Positions 9,484 through 18,739 of a DNA stretch of 64,000 nt are shown piece by piece. Every line of letters starts with the position of its first letter. The first letter of the stretch is position 1. The notes under the pieces were generated by a model that saw only the letters and a list, made by a program, of their open reading frames with translations, searched no databases and was not told the origin of the DNA. The DNA is taken from positions 62,001 to 126,000 of the forward strand of contig JAWKUA010000004.1 in assembly GCA_041398785.1 (NCBI GenBank), written 5' to 3'. Origin of the DNA: Planctomycetaceae bacterium (GTDB lineage Bacteria; Planctomycetota; Planctomycetia; Planctomycetales; Planctomycetaceae). The translations under genes and the position numbers were made by a program.

Positions 9484-10734
9484 ATGTCAGCCATTCGATT
9501 CGTAACTGCCATGACGGTGATGTCGGCCCTGCCGTCGGTTCCGACAGTTGACGCCGCCGACTGGGCTCAATGGCGGGGGCCGAACCACAACAACATTGCC
9601 GATGCCGGACAGGATGTTCCCGTCGAATGGAGCGACACAAAGAACGTACTGTGGCGATCCGACGTCGCCGGCCGCGGGCATTCCTCACCCACCGTCGTCG
9701 GCGATCTGATCGTGCTGACAAGTGCTGATGAACAGGCGCAGCAGCAGGCGGTCATCGGGTTTGATCGGGCAACGGGAAAGCAGCGGTGGCTGACCGTCGT
9801 CAGCCAGGGAGGTTTTCCGTCGATCCACGGCAAGAACACTCACGCGTCGTCAACCGTGGCCAGTGACGGCCGCCTGTTCTTCGCAACCTTCTTTCATCAC
9901 AACAAGGTGGAAGCCGTTGCCGTGGATCATGACGGGCAGATCGTCTGGAAGCAGGATGTCGGCGGCTTTGCTCCCCGGCAGTATGAGTACGGATATGCGG
10001 CTTCTCCGACGGCGTATGGCGATACGGTAATCATCGCCGGCGACTGCGACACGATCGCCTGGGTCAAGGCTCTCGACACGAAGTCCGGCAGGCTGCGATG
10101 GCAGCAGGAACGTCCGCGGATGCTTAACTGGTCATCGCCGATTGTCGCTGACATGGACGGCCGGGAGCAACTGTTCCTCGGTGGCTGCGAAATGCTGGCG
10201 TCGTATGATCCGAAAACGGGGACGCCGTTGTGGAGTACTCCGTGCCTGACAATCGCGACCGCCGGGACGGTTACGTTCGAAGACGGTGTCGTGTTCGCCA
10301 GTGGTGGCTATCCGAAGGCGGAAACAGTGGCTGTGCAGGCCGATGGTTCCGGCCGGATCATCTGGAAGAACAACATCAAGTGTTATGAACAATCGATGGT
10401 GGTCCGTGACGGCTATCTGTACGCGTTCAACGACGAAGGCGTGACGTATTGCTGGAACGCGAAAACCGGCGACGAAATGTGGCGAACTCGCCTGCGCGGC
10501 CCCGTCTCCGCGTCTCCTGTGCTGGTTGGCGACACGATCTACGCGTCCAATGAAGGCGGCACGACATTCGTCTTCAAAGCGAATCCTCAGAAGTACGAAG
10601 CGGTCGCCCGAAACCAGCTTGGCAGCGAGTCCTTTGCGACGCCGACGGTAGTGGACAGCGTCATCTATCTGCGTCATGCCACCGGCAACGGCGCTCGGCG
10701 CAGGGAAACTCTGTACGCGATCGGAAACAAGTAG
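9484..10734 (+). CDS. Secreted PQQ-like beta-propeller protein
   Basis: A 416-residue exported protein. Signal peptide: MSAIRFVTAMTVMSALPSVPTVDA, cut before ADWAQWRGP. The opening WAQWRGPNHNNIA...W...VLWRSDVAGRGHSSPTV is the standard start of planctomycete PQQ-like beta-propeller proteins, with blades visible as DRATGKQRWLT, DTKSGRLRWQQ, DPKTGTPLWST and NAKTGDEMWRT. No enzymatic motif is seen. Its stop (10732-10734) abuts the ATG of the NhaC-type gene (10735), and the aldolase-family gene follows 6 bp after that, so the three are almost surely one operon and may act on the same substrate. Confidence 0.85.
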   Translation: MSAIRFVTAMTVMSALPSVPTVDAADWAQWRGPNHNNIADAGQDVPVEWSDTKNVLWRSDVAGRGHSSPTVVGDLIVLTSADEQAQQQAVIGFDRATGKQRWLTVVSQGGFPSIHGKNTHASSTVASDGRLFFATFFHHNKVEAVAVDHDGQIVWKQDVGGFAPRQYEYGYAASPTAYGDTVIIAGDCDTIAWVKALDTKSGRLRWQQERPRMLNWSSPIVADMDGREQLFLGGCEMLASYDPKTGTPLWSTPCLTIATAGTVTFEDGVVFASGGYPKAETVAVQADGSGRIIWKNNIKCYEQSMVVRDGYLYAFNDEGVTYCWNAKTGDEMWRTRLRGPVSASPVLVGDTIYASNEGGTTFVFKANPQKYEAVARNQLGSESFATPTVVDSVIYLRHATGNGARRRETLYAIGNK

Positions 10735-12714
10735 ATGGCCGCTCTCCGCCCGGCTCGCGGTGCGGCCGTCATTTCCGCTGTCGTCTTCGTGCTGCTGAGT
10801 TTCACGTGTCCGGCGCAACCACTGATCGCGCAGGATTTCCCGGAGAACGCCGGTGGTCTTGCGACGCCCGCCGAACTGAAGCCGCTGCGCCTTTCGCTTC
10901 AGGAACCGCGATCACTACCGGCCGGGGCTGCTTTTCCCAGGATCATTGTGCATGCGGTTCGCGCGGGCGGCGCGGTGATGAACGAATTCAACGAGTCCGT
11001 GACCGTATCAGGACTGCTGGTTCGACCGCCGGACGCTCCGCCGGATGCGGATTTTGAACCGCTGACTGTCCGGCGCGACTTCGTTAACGGTGTGCTGACC
11101 CTGACTCCTGCGGACCTCAGTACCGGGCAGATCTCCATTGATCCCACCGGGCTGCGGATCGAATACGGGACCAGCCGCTGGCGAATCAATATTCAGAACA
11201 TGCCGGCATGGCTGCGGATCCTCCCGCCGCTGCTGGCGATCGGCCTGGCGATCATCCTGAAGGACGTGACATCGTCGCTGATTCTGGCCACGTTCGGCGG
11301 CTGTCTGTTGTTCTGTCGCGGCGTCGAATTCATCGGTGCGACGAATTTGTTCTGTCAGGTGATGGTCGACCAGGTGGCCGACGCTGACCACGCTTCAGTG
11401 ATTCTGTTTACGGTGCTGCTGGGAGCCATGATCGGGCTGATGAATGACAGCGGCGGTACGAAAGCCGTGGTCGATCGGCTGATGCGGTACGCGAATACTC
11501 GAGAAAAGGGAATGCTGCTGACGTGGGTGCTTGGTCTGGTGGTGTTTTTTGACGATTACGCCAACACGCTGCTGATCGGTGGCGCGATGCGTCCGCTGAG
11601 TGACCGGTTGAAGATCTCGCGAGCCAAGCTGGCGTTTCTGATCGATTCGACGGCGGCTCCCGTTGCGGGTCTGGCATTGTCGACATGGACAGCGTTTGAA
11701 ATCGATCAAGTGGCCGCAGGTCTTTCGTCGGCCGCGGTGAAGGCAGACCCCGGACGCATCTTCTTTGCGACGATCCCGTTTCGTCTGTATCCGCTGATTG
11801 CGATCGCGGCGGTCGGAGCCATCGCGTATACCGGCCGTGACTTCGGGCCGATGCTGAAGGCGGAACGAAGTCCCCACACCGGGTCCGGCCGAACTCCGGA
11901 CACATCAGCGCCCGACGGAAGTCTGTGGCATGCCGTTATTCCGGTTGTCGTGCTGGTCTCGCTGGTCGTTGTCGGATATTTCCAGGGCCAGGATGCGTAT
12001 CGACTGTTGCTGATTGCGTCGCTGGCGGCGTCGACGACCGCGTTCGTGCTGCCACTGTTCAGCCGGCGGCTGCCGTTTCAGGAATGTTCGCGAAGCTGGA
12101 CGAATGGTGTGGCATCGATGATTCCTGCGATCATCGTGCTGGTGCTGGCGTGGGCGGTGTCGGACGTCTGCCGGCCCGACAAGCTGGACACCGCCGGCTT
12201 CATTATCTCGCTGATCGGCGATTCGGTTCGTCCGGAGTTGCTGCCATCGATCGCGTTTGTGTCCTCCGGTGCGATTGCGGTTTCCATCGGCAGTTCGTTT
12301 ACGACGATGGCGCTGCTGGTGCCGATGTTTATTCCGCTCGCACTGAATCTGATGGCGGGTTCTTCTCCAGCCGAAGAACTGGTCAGCGACCCGCTGTTTC
12401 TCAGTACCGTGGGCGCGATTCTCGCCGGAGCCATCTTCGGCGACCATTGTTCGCCGATTTCTGACACAACGGTTCTTTCTTCCGCCGCTGCCGGATGCGA
12501 TCATCTGCAGCACGTTTCCACGCAGATTCCCTACGCGATGCTGACGGCGATTTGTTCGCTGCTGCTCGGTTACCTGCCGATCGGCCTGGGAGTTCCGTGG
12601 TGGATCTGTCTGCCGGCGGGCTGTCTGGCATGCGTCGGAGTCGTCGTATTTCTCGGACAGCGGCCTGAAGCGGAACTCGCGGGCGACACTCAAATCACAA
12701 TTGACAAACCCTAG
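10735..12714 (+). CDS. NhaC-family Na+/H+ antiporter with N-terminal periplasmic domain
   Basis: A 659-residue membrane transporter. After an apparent signal peptide (VISAVVFVLLSFTCPAQP) comes about 110 residues of beta-rich extracytoplasmic sequence (about 30-150), an addition not normal in NhaC. The transporter core (about 160-645) then follows with 10-12 hydrophobic segments and the family signature GDHCSPISDTTVLSSAAAGC near the C-terminus. Also typical are GAMIGLMNDSGGTKAVVDRL and FFDDYANTLLIGGAMRP. The start codon directly abuts the stop of the beta-propeller gene, so translation is likely coupled. The family moves Na+/H+ or exchanges organic acids; an organic-acid role would fit the aldolase-family gene downstream, but that is inference. 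Confidence 0.87.
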   Translation: MAALRPARGAAVISAVVFVLLSFTCPAQPLIAQDFPENAGGLATPAELKPLRLSLQEPRSLPAGAAFPRIIVHAVRAGGAVMNEFNESVTVSGLLVRPPDAPPDADFEPLTVRRDFVNGVLTLTPADLSTGQISIDPTGLRIEYGTSRWRINIQNMPAWLRILPPLLAIGLAIILKDVTSSLILATFGGCLLFCRGVEFIGATNLFCQVMVDQVADADHASVILFTVLLGAMIGLMNDSGGTKAVVDRLMRYANTREKGMLLTWVLGLVVFFDDYANTLLIGGAMRPLSDRLKISRAKLAFLIDSTAAPVAGLALSTWTAFEIDQVAAGLSSAAVKADPGRIFFATIPFRLYPLIAIAAVGAIAYTGRDFGPMLKAERSPHTGSGRTPDTSAPDGSLWHAVIPVVVLVSLVVVGYFQGQDAYRLLLIASLAASTTAFVLPLFSRRLPFQECSRSWTNGVASMIPAIIVLVLAWAVSDVCRPDKLDTAGFIISLIGDSVRPELLPSIAFVSSGAIAVSIGSSFTTMALLVPMFIPLALNLMAGSSPAEELVSDPLFLSTVGAILAGAIFGDHCSPISDTTVLSSAAAGCDHLQHVSTQIPYAMLTAICSLLLGYLPIGLGVPWWICLPAGCLACVGVVVFLGQRPEAELAGDTQITIDKP

Positions 12715-12720
12715 TTTCCC

Positions 12721-13746
12721 ATGACTCAAACACGTCTTGCCGGCATCTTTACTCCGAACCTGGTGCCATACGATTCTCGCGGAAACGTCAACGAAGACGA
12801 ACTGCGGCGGTACGTCGACTGGCTCATCGAACGCGGTGTCCACGGTCTGTATCCGAACGGATCGACCGGAGAATTCACCCGGTTTACTCCGGAAGAACGC
12901 CGCCGCATTGTCGCTGTGATCGCCGACCAGACGAAGGGCCGTGTTCCGATTCTGGCGGGTGCCGCCGAAGCCAACGTCCGGGAAACACTGTCCGCCTGCG
13001 AATACTATGCGTCGCTGGGAATCCGCGCCGTCGCGATTGTCGCGCCGTTCTATTACAAGCTCAGCCCGGCGTCGGTGTATGCCTACTTTAAGGAGATCGG
13101 CGACAATACGCCCATCGACGTCACGCTCTACAACATCCCCATGTTCGCCAGTCCGATCGATGTGCCAACGATTCAGCGGTTGTCTGAAGAATGCGAACGG
13201 ATTGTCGCGATCAAGGATTCCTCCGGCGAAATTCCGCACATGATCCGCATGATTCAGGCGGTGAAGCCCAACCGTCCGGACTTTGCCTTCCTGACCGGCT
13301 GGGACGCGGCATTGATGCCGATGCTGCTGGTCGGCTGCGACGGCGGAACCAATGCCAGCTCCGGTGTCGTTCCGGAACTGACTCGCCGACTTTACGACCT
13401 GACGATGCAGCACAACATCGAGGCGGCTCGGGCGATTCAGTACGACCTGGTGCGGCTGTTCGACACGATGATCTATTCGGCCGAGTTCCCTGAAGGCTTC
13501 CGCGCTGCGGTGAACCTGCGCGGATTCGAAATGGGACGCGGGCGCCAGCCGCTGTCCGCTGAACAGAAGACCGACCTGGCGACGCTCAGCCGCGAGCTGC
13601 AGTGCATGTTGTCGAATCACGGGTTCACCGATCAGCCGGTCGGCGGTTGTCCGATCGATTCTTCGATGCCGGCGCCCGACCCGGCGGAGGTTTCGGTGAT
13701 TGTCCAGCAGGTTGTCGCCGAACTCAGCCGCCGCGGGCTGATGTGA
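12721..13746 (+). CDS. DHDPS/N-acetylneuraminate lyase family aldolase
   Basis: A class I aldolase of the DapA/NanA superfamily (TIM barrel, Schiff-base lysine), 341 residues, cytoplasmic. Visible: GIFTPNLVPYDSRGNV at the start, the GxTGE-type loop YPNGSTGEF (about 41-49), the active-site tyrosine region LYNIPMF, and the Schiff-base lysine in IVAIKDSSGE. A 35-40 residue C-terminal extension follows the barrel (from about DQPVGGCPID). It is the third gene of the beta-propeller/NhaC/aldolase operon, so true DapA is unlikely; a sugar-acid or hydroxyproline-type substrate taken up by the neighbour is more likely. Substrate cannot be fixed from sequence alone. Confidence 0.87.
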   Translation: MTQTRLAGIFTPNLVPYDSRGNVNEDELRRYVDWLIERGVHGLYPNGSTGEFTRFTPEERRRIVAVIADQTKGRVPILAGAAEANVRETLSACEYYASLGIRAVAIVAPFYYKLSPASVYAYFKEIGDNTPIDVTLYNIPMFASPIDVPTIQRLSEECERIVAIKDSSGEIPHMIRMIQAVKPNRPDFAFLTGWDAALMPMLLVGCDGGTNASSGVVPELTRRLYDLTMQHNIEAARAIQYDLVRLFDTMIYSAEFPEGFRAAVNLRGFEMGRGRQPLSAEQKTDLATLSRELQCMLSNHGFTDQPVGGCPIDSSMPAPDPAEVSVIVQQVVAELSRRGLM

Positions 13747-14256
13747 AATCCCGGGATTCGCCGTCCGTTCAGCCGGAAGAATCGTTACATCCGGATGCGA
13801 GCGTACCGGCCCGGTTCGTGTATTCGCTTTGGTCGCGCGCAATCCGGTTGACGTCAAGCGTGCTGCCGGAGTTCGTCGATCACAGAAACGACGGGATTGC
13901 GTCGTGCGCATCGCACTTTTGGAACGCGATGAAATCACAGCGAACGGAATTCCGCGACGCAGGCCGTTCTGGACTTCGCTCGTCCCGCCGGACAAGATGG
14001 CAGCTAACCGATTTCTGGTGCGACCGCTGCCGTGCCTTGCCGTGCTGAACGCGTGGTTGTCAGGCCGGACGACCAGTGGGCCGCTCCGTCGGCTATGAGT
14101 CAACCGAATGGATGTCGCACGCACGCCAACCGAAGTTTGGATTCCGTGACAGACGATAGTTGGCGAAGTGTCCTTCCCGGCGGAACCGCCGGGGCGGACG
14201 GATTCAGAATTGGCGCCGAATCGCATTCACGCCGTATCGCAAAAGTGGTGAACTCA
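13747..14256. other. Intergenic region without recognisable gene
   Basis: 510 bp between the aldolase-family gene and the next secreted protein. The frame of the downstream gene is open back to 14032, but that part lacks protein character (Arg/Pro/Ser-rich, no family resemblance), and the plausible start with signal peptide lies at 14257. No clear promoter, terminator or repeat stood out. Confidence 0.4.
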
Positions 14257-16107
14257 ATGCAGCTTTCTGAAGACACCATCCGCCGTGAAGTCGGCATCGG
14301 ACAACTGCGACCTTTGAATGCATCGCGGCGAATTCCAGCGGTGACGATTCTGATTCTGGCGATTTTACTGACCGGCGGAATGTCGCACGCATTGGCTCAG
14401 GATTCGTCGGGGGAAGATACCGCTGACGAACTGTTTTTCTTTCCCCCGGACACTCCGGAGCGGCTGGTCAAAGCCGCCGAACTGGCGCGAGGGGTCGACC
14501 GTCCTGACCTGTCGCGTGGTTATCTTCGCAAGCTGCTGGATGGCTCGCCTTCCGCGGATCAGTTGATGGCTTTGAGGGAATCGTTCGGGACCGGTCCGTT
14601 TCTGCGGATGAACGCGGACTCGACGATGCAGCCGGAAGCCGGCGAACTGCTGAGTCTGATCAATGAAGCCGCACGGCAGGGAATCGCAACCGACGCAGAG
14701 CTGACGACACTGGTCGAAGTTCTGGGCGGAACGAAGCCGCAGATCGTTGATGCATCCATGAAGCTGCTGTCCGCCGGCAACCGCGCGGTTCCCGCCATGC
14801 TGGCCGCTGATTCGACAACCGATGCGGGCAGAATCGCTGATGCTCTGCTGACAAAATACGCTCGCCAATATCGATTCGGCCTGCTGGCCGCGATCGAAAA
14901 CGCAGATGAGGCGACTCAGGTCCGGATCCTGAATCGGCTTGCCACGGTGGCTGATCCGGAGATCGCCCTGCCGTTGCTGCGATACCAGTTCGCTTCCGAA
15001 TCCGGCACAGTTCGCGACGCGGCGGCTCTGGCAGTTCAGCGGCTGATGTCGCAGATGCCCGCTCCGCAGTCGGCGCACGAGGCCGCGGAGTTGCTTGCTC
15101 GCGAAACTGAAGAGCTGTTGAAGTCGGCCGGTAAACGCTTTCGTCAACCGGTCGACATCGAGCGGGACAATCGCCTTGGCGAAATGTTCGGTGCGGACAT
15201 TGCCGCCGCGGAACGGCCCTATGGATCGAACCTGGTGCGACTGGCTGCGCGTCTTGGCGGCGACGCGATCGCCATCCAGCCGGCATCGAGCGAAGCGGCG
15301 GCCGCAAAACTGGCCTCGAAGGCGGCCACTGAGAACTGGCCTGCCCGATGGCCGAACGATGTCAATCTGCATGATGCCGCGGACGAAGTTCCGTCGACCG
15401 ACGAGTCCTCCGTGACCGCAGCACAGGCGCTGGAAACGGCACTGAGAACCGAAAACGCGGCGGCAGCAATCCACCTGCTCAATCGCGGAGACGTGCAGGC
15501 AGCGGTCACGCAAATTCGAAATGACCTGCTTCGCGACGCGATCGCTTCGGGAGATCCCCGCATTCGGCTGATCGCTGCCGCTATCGTGCAGAACAGCGGC
15601 CGCGGATTTCCGGGAACAAGTCTATACCGCGACGTCATCAGGTCGGCGGTCCACGGAACCGCGATGCCGGAAGCTGTGGCAATCGATTCGCGACCTGACG
15701 ATTCGCGACATTCCGCGACCGTTCTTGCTGACCTGGGCTTCTCCAGCCGGGCCGCAACCAGCGGCGCGCGAGGATTCGACGCGGCAACCGGTCAGATGAA
15801 TTCGTCGCTGATCCTGATCCACTGCAACGTGCATCGGTGGACCGTGAGTCCCACGGTCAGCAATTTGCGGGCAGACGCTCGCACGCGGCTGACACCGATT
15901 GTGATTTACGGCGACCAGCGAGATGCTTCCGCTGTCAGCAGCCTTGTTGCCGCGCACCCTGGCGTGTGGTTCGTCGTTGAACCGTTTTCTCAGGATTCGC
16001 TGGCGACCAGTCTGGAATTGCGCGATGTCGTCGGGCCGCTGCTGACCGACGACGAACGCCGGGCGATGATTGCATTCGCAAGCGGGCTCGGCAATCAGGC
16101 CGAGTAA
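14257..16107 (+). CDS. Secreted hypothetical protein with HEAT-like repeats
   Basis: A 616-residue protein. The start at 14257 puts a hydrophobic export segment at residues about 30-50 (VTILILAILLTGGMSHALAQ), cut before DSSGEDTADELFFFPP. The next 300 residues are helical with repeating pattern (LVKAAELARGVDRPDLSRGYLRKLL; VADPEIALPLLRYQFASESG; VRDAAALAVQRL), as in HEAT/armadillo-like or TPR-like solenoids. The last 130 residues (about 500-616) form an alpha/beta domain beginning near RHSATVLADLGFSSR and including LILIHCNVHRWTVSPTVSNLRADARTRLTPIVIYGD, reminiscent of a receiver-like fold but without its acidic pocket. Such proteins are usual in planctomycetes; no specific function is known to me. 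Confidence 0.75.
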   Translation: MQLSEDTIRREVGIGQLRPLNASRRIPAVTILILAILLTGGMSHALAQDSSGEDTADELFFFPPDTPERLVKAAELARGVDRPDLSRGYLRKLLDGSPSADQLMALRESFGTGPFLRMNADSTMQPEAGELLSLINEAARQGIATDAELTTLVEVLGGTKPQIVDASMKLLSAGNRAVPAMLAADSTTDAGRIADALLTKYARQYRFGLLAAIENADEATQVRILNRLATVADPEIALPLLRYQFASESGTVRDAAALAVQRLMSQMPAPQSAHEAAELLARETEELLKSAGKRFRQPVDIERDNRLGEMFGADIAAAERPYGSNLVRLAARLGGDAIAIQPASSEAAAAKLASKAATENWPARWPNDVNLHDAADEVPSTDESSVTAAQALETALRTENAAAAIHLLNRGDVQAAVTQIRNDLLRDAIASGDPRIRLIAAAIVQNSGRGFPGTSLYRDVIRSAVHGTAMPEAVAIDSRPDDSRHSATVLADLGFSSRAATSGARGFDAATGQMNSSLILIHCNVHRWTVSPTVSNLRADARTRLTPIVIYGDQRDASAVSSLVAAHPGVWFVVEPFSQDSLATSLELRDVVGPLLTDDERRAMIAFASGLGNQAE

Positions 16108-16183
16108 CGACGTTGCTCGCGACGTCACACAGCGCGCGGTCGTTTCGCCATTGTTCGCCGGCAGCGACGATTCATTCCGCCGA

Positions 16184-16233
16184 GTGACGACTACAGCCGG
16201 TGACGACGACAGCCGGGTGACGACCGCTGCCGG
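16184..16233. repeat. Three tandem 16-17 bp repeats
   Basis: GTGACGACTACAGCCG (16184-16199), GTGACGACGACAGCCGG (16200-16216) and GTGACGACCGCTGCCGG (16217-16233) stand head to tail just after the stop of the solenoid-protein gene and before the 3' end of the small minus-strand gene. Possibly a converging-transcription end region or a slippage product. Confidence 0.7.
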
Positions 16234-16247
16234 CGGTGTCTGCAGGC

Positions 16248-16403
16248 TCAGCGGCGTCCGTTCAGCAGAACCCAGCCGATGGCGATGCAGAACACCAGGC
16301 CAATGCCGTAGTCGGTTGGCTGCATGTGGACGAACTGGTCGCGTACGATCGTACGCACCTGGTACAGCCACACTCCGATGGATGCCGTAATTGGGTAACT
16401 CAT
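16248..16403 (-). CDS. Small membrane protein (51 residues)
   Basis: Reading from ATG 16403 gives MSYPITASIGVWLYQVRTIV..., ending in a single hydrophobic helix and basic tail (YGIGLVFCIAIGWVLLNGRR). The composition is balanced, unlike the Arg/Pro/Ser-rich shadow frames around it, and the helix-plus-positive-end layout is that of a real tail-anchored small protein. The ribosome-binding site is weak (CTGGA before the ATG). It lies alone on the minus strand. No family recognised; it could still be a chance frame. Confidence 0.45.
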   Translation of the reverse strand: MSYPITASIGVWLYQVRTIVRDQFVHMQPTDYGIGLVFCIAIGWVLLNGRR

Positions 16404-16932
16404 GATTCCAGGTCCGAGCCCGCCACCCCGACGTGCCATGCTGCGGCGGCTCTCATTGAGCCTGGAGGCCTGCAGCGCTGGTATGTCACGCGCAAATCTC
16501 GGTCAAAAGAATCGCTCCGGGAGACTTTTGTTGTCGCGCAGGCGGGGAATTGCCCGCAATCTCTGACGCCGCCGCCGCGTTTGCCGAATGCAGGGATTAT
16601 CCGCCGCCCGGAAGACTCCGACGACTTCGAACGCGCGAGCCGGTCGGTTACCGAATGCAAATCCGATTGCGAATGCGCGATCCGCAGTGCGCCCGGAACT
16701 ACGCCGCGACATCTCGGGTCTTCCGGCAGGCAGAATCTCATCCGGATTGTCGAACGACGGGACGTCGTGTCGCTGTCCGAAGGATTCAAGGAGCGGCGTC
16801 TGATTATCGGCTGCGACAGGGAACTCGCTGTCATTTCCGCGAACAAAGCTCTACGGTATCCGCAGCGGCGCCGGGCTGGAAATTCCGCGGCGGCGCCTTT
16901 CGTCTTACCACCAGAATTCGGATGCCGTGCCC
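16404..16932. other. Intergenic region without recognisable gene
   Basis: About 530 bp between the small membrane-protein start and the beta-propeller start at 16933. Several frames are open on both strands but all have shadow-like composition. Promoters for both neighbours should lie here; I could not single one out. Confidence 0.35.
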
Positions 16933-17844
16933 ATGCGACGCTTTGTCTTTTTGGCGTTGTTTCTGCTTTCCTGCACGAGTGTTTCCGCCGCCGCGGCGGA
17001 TGCCATTCGGCATTCGTTTTTCGTCGCCGGACCGCAGTTCACCGGCATCATCGACGAAGATGGCCGGGAGATCTGGGATTCCGGCCGCGCCGGAGCTCGC
17101 GACGGATTTGTGCTGCCGGATGGCAATGTGCTGATTGCCTGGGGCGACGTCGTCAGGGAGTTCACGCCGTCGAAGGAAGTGGTCTTCGAGTATCACCTGT
17201 CCAAAGACAACCAGGAGATCGGCACGGCTCAGCGCCTGGAAAACGGTAACACACTGATCACGGAACTCGGCAAGCGGCCGCGCCTGATGGAAGTCAGCCG
17301 CGCCGGAGCCATCGTCGTCGATTGTCCTCTTCTGCCGGAAACGGACAACGGCCACATGCAGACTCGAATGGCGCGCAAGCTGCCAAACGGCAATTACATC
17401 GTGCCCCACCTGCTGGCGTTCAAAGTGAAGGAATACACGCCGGAAGGAGAAGTCGTGCGCGAAATTGCGACCGATCTTCAGCAGCTTGGCGGCCGTGCCG
17501 CCGAGAACTGGCCATTCACCGCCATCCTGCTGGACAACGGCAACCTGCTGGTGAATCTGACTCACGGCAACAAGACCGTGGAATTCGATCCGTCCGGAAA
17601 AGTGGTCTGGATGGTCAGCAATGACGACTTTGACCGCAGGCCGTTTGACGATTCCTGCGGAGCTCAGCGGCTGCCCAACGGCAACACAGTCATCACAAGT
17701 TACCACGCCAAAGAAGGCATCAAGCTGACCGAAGTGACGCCCGACAGGAAGATTGTCTGGACCTACGAAGGTCCGCAGGCCGCTCATCACTTTCAGATTC
17801 TGACGACGAATGGCAAACCGATCGGCGGAACACCACGCAAGTAG
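16933..17844 (+). CDS. Secreted beta-propeller protein with NGN repeats
   Basis: A 303-residue exported protein. ATG 16933 is preferred to GTG 16927; it gives the signal peptide MRRFVFLALFLLSCTSVSAAAA. The mature part repeats the pattern LPDGNVLIAW / LENGNTLITE / LPNGNYIVPH / LDNGNLLVNL / LPNGNTVITS, about five to six blades, each followed by an aromatic strand such as PSGKVVWMV or PDRKIVWTY. This is the PQQ-like/arylsulfotransferase-type propeller seen often in planctomycetes. No catalytic His of arylsulfotransferases is evident. Function unknown; sugar-binding or scaffold roles are possible. Confidence 0.82.
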   Translation: MRRFVFLALFLLSCTSVSAAAADAIRHSFFVAGPQFTGIIDEDGREIWDSGRAGARDGFVLPDGNVLIAWGDVVREFTPSKEVVFEYHLSKDNQEIGTAQRLENGNTLITELGKRPRLMEVSRAGAIVVDCPLLPETDNGHMQTRMARKLPNGNYIVPHLLAFKVKEYTPEGEVVREIATDLQQLGGRAAENWPFTAILLDNGNLLVNLTHGNKTVEFDPSGKVVWMVSNDDFDRRPFDDSCGAQRLPNGNTVITSYHAKEGIKLTEVTPDRKIVWTYEGPQAAHHFQILTTNGKPIGGTPRK

Positions 17845-17962
17845 TGGATCACTGCGCGCGAATGATCTCCTCCGTACGATTGCCGCGGTCAGTATTGCGA
17901 CGGGTCGTGCCACCCGCGGTCGATCCTCGCCCGACGTCTCAGATCTTTCCGGGAGACTAACC

Positions 17963-18541
17963 ATGTCACGACAGGACGACCTTGCACTGCTGCACGAGTT
18001 CACGGAAAGCACCAGCCTGATTCGTCACATGCTTGCTGTCGAAGCGGCGATGCGAGCGTACGCGAAGAAGTTCGGCGAGGACGAAGAAACGTGGGGAACC
18101 GTCGGTCTGCTGCACGATTTCGACTACGAACGCTGGCCCGATCCTCCCGATCATCCGCTGAAGGGGGCTGCGATCATGGCGGAACGCGGGTATCCCGAAC
18201 ACGTTATCTATGCCATCAAATCGCATGCTGATTATCTCGAAGACTGTCCGCGAGTCTCGCGCATGGACAAGGCTCTGTATGCCTGCGATGAACTCAGCGG
18301 TTTCATCAGTGCGTGTGCCCTGGTGCGTCCCGGCCGTCTTGACGGCCTGACGCCGAAAAGTGTTCGCAAGAAAATGAAGCAGCCGTCCTTCGCCTCAGCC
18401 ATTCATCGGGACGATATCGTTCGAGGCGCAGAAGACCTGGGCGTCGAACTGGACGAACACATTTCATTCGTGATCGCCGCCATGCAGTCGATCGCCGGAG
18501 AACTCGGGTTGATTGCAACGGAACCGACAGCCGCCGAGTGA
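17963..18541 (+). CDS. HD-domain metal-dependent phosphohydrolase
   Basis: 192 residues. The longer frame opens at 17810 inside the preceding gene; ATG 17963, with GGGAG at 17951-17955, is the better start. HD motif: an early His in STSLIRHMLAVEAAM, the HD doublet in GLLHDFDYERWPDPPDHP, and later His residues in AIKSHADYLEDCP and an Asp in MDKALYACDELSG, giving the H...HD...H...D metal set. Family members hydrolyse nucleotides or related phosphoesters; the substrate is not predictable. It is a soluble protein. It stands 118 bp after the beta-propeller gene. Confidence 0.88.
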   Translation: MSRQDDLALLHEFTESTSLIRHMLAVEAAMRAYAKKFGEDEETWGTVGLLHDFDYERWPDPPDHPLKGAAIMAERGYPEHVIYAIKSHADYLEDCPRVSRMDKALYACDELSGFISACALVRPGRLDGLTPKSVRKKMKQPSFASAIHRDDIVRGAEDLGVELDEHISFVIAAMQSIAGELGLIATEPTAAE

Positions 18542-18545
18542 TCAG

Positions 18546-18601
18546 GATCTCCGCCACGGATTCCCACAGCTCCCGCGTTGATAGAAGCAGACGCGGAGAT
18601 C
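18546..18601. repeat. 9-bp inverted repeat with 38-bp loop
   Basis: GATCTCCGC (18546-18554) is matched exactly by GCGGAGATC (18593-18601). It begins 4 bp after the stop of the HD gene and ends about 140 bp before the PSD1 gene. It may be a transcript-end hairpin or an operator; there is no T-run. Confidence 0.45.
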
Positions 18602-18739
18602 TGCAGCTTCACGTGCATCACCAGCCAGAACTTCACTGGCACCCGCTGCTGCGCGCACCCGGCGCTGGAAAGGCGTGGTTTCACAGCTTAAGTTATCGTA
18701 GTACGAACTGACTTGAGAGACTTCGTTTTCGAGGTAAGC

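Noticed and set aside
11905..14226. 773-codon open frame on the minus strand
   Set aside because: Antisense to the NhaC-type and aldolase genes, which have clear family motifs; composition is Arg/Gln/His-rich, typical of a shadow frame in GC-rich DNA.
14365..15513. 382-codon minus-strand frame
   Set aside because: Antisense shadow of the secreted solenoid protein; no protein-like features.
16831..18012. 393-codon minus-strand frame
   Set aside because: Antisense to the NGN-repeat propeller gene; its apparent hydrophobic pattern mirrors that gene.
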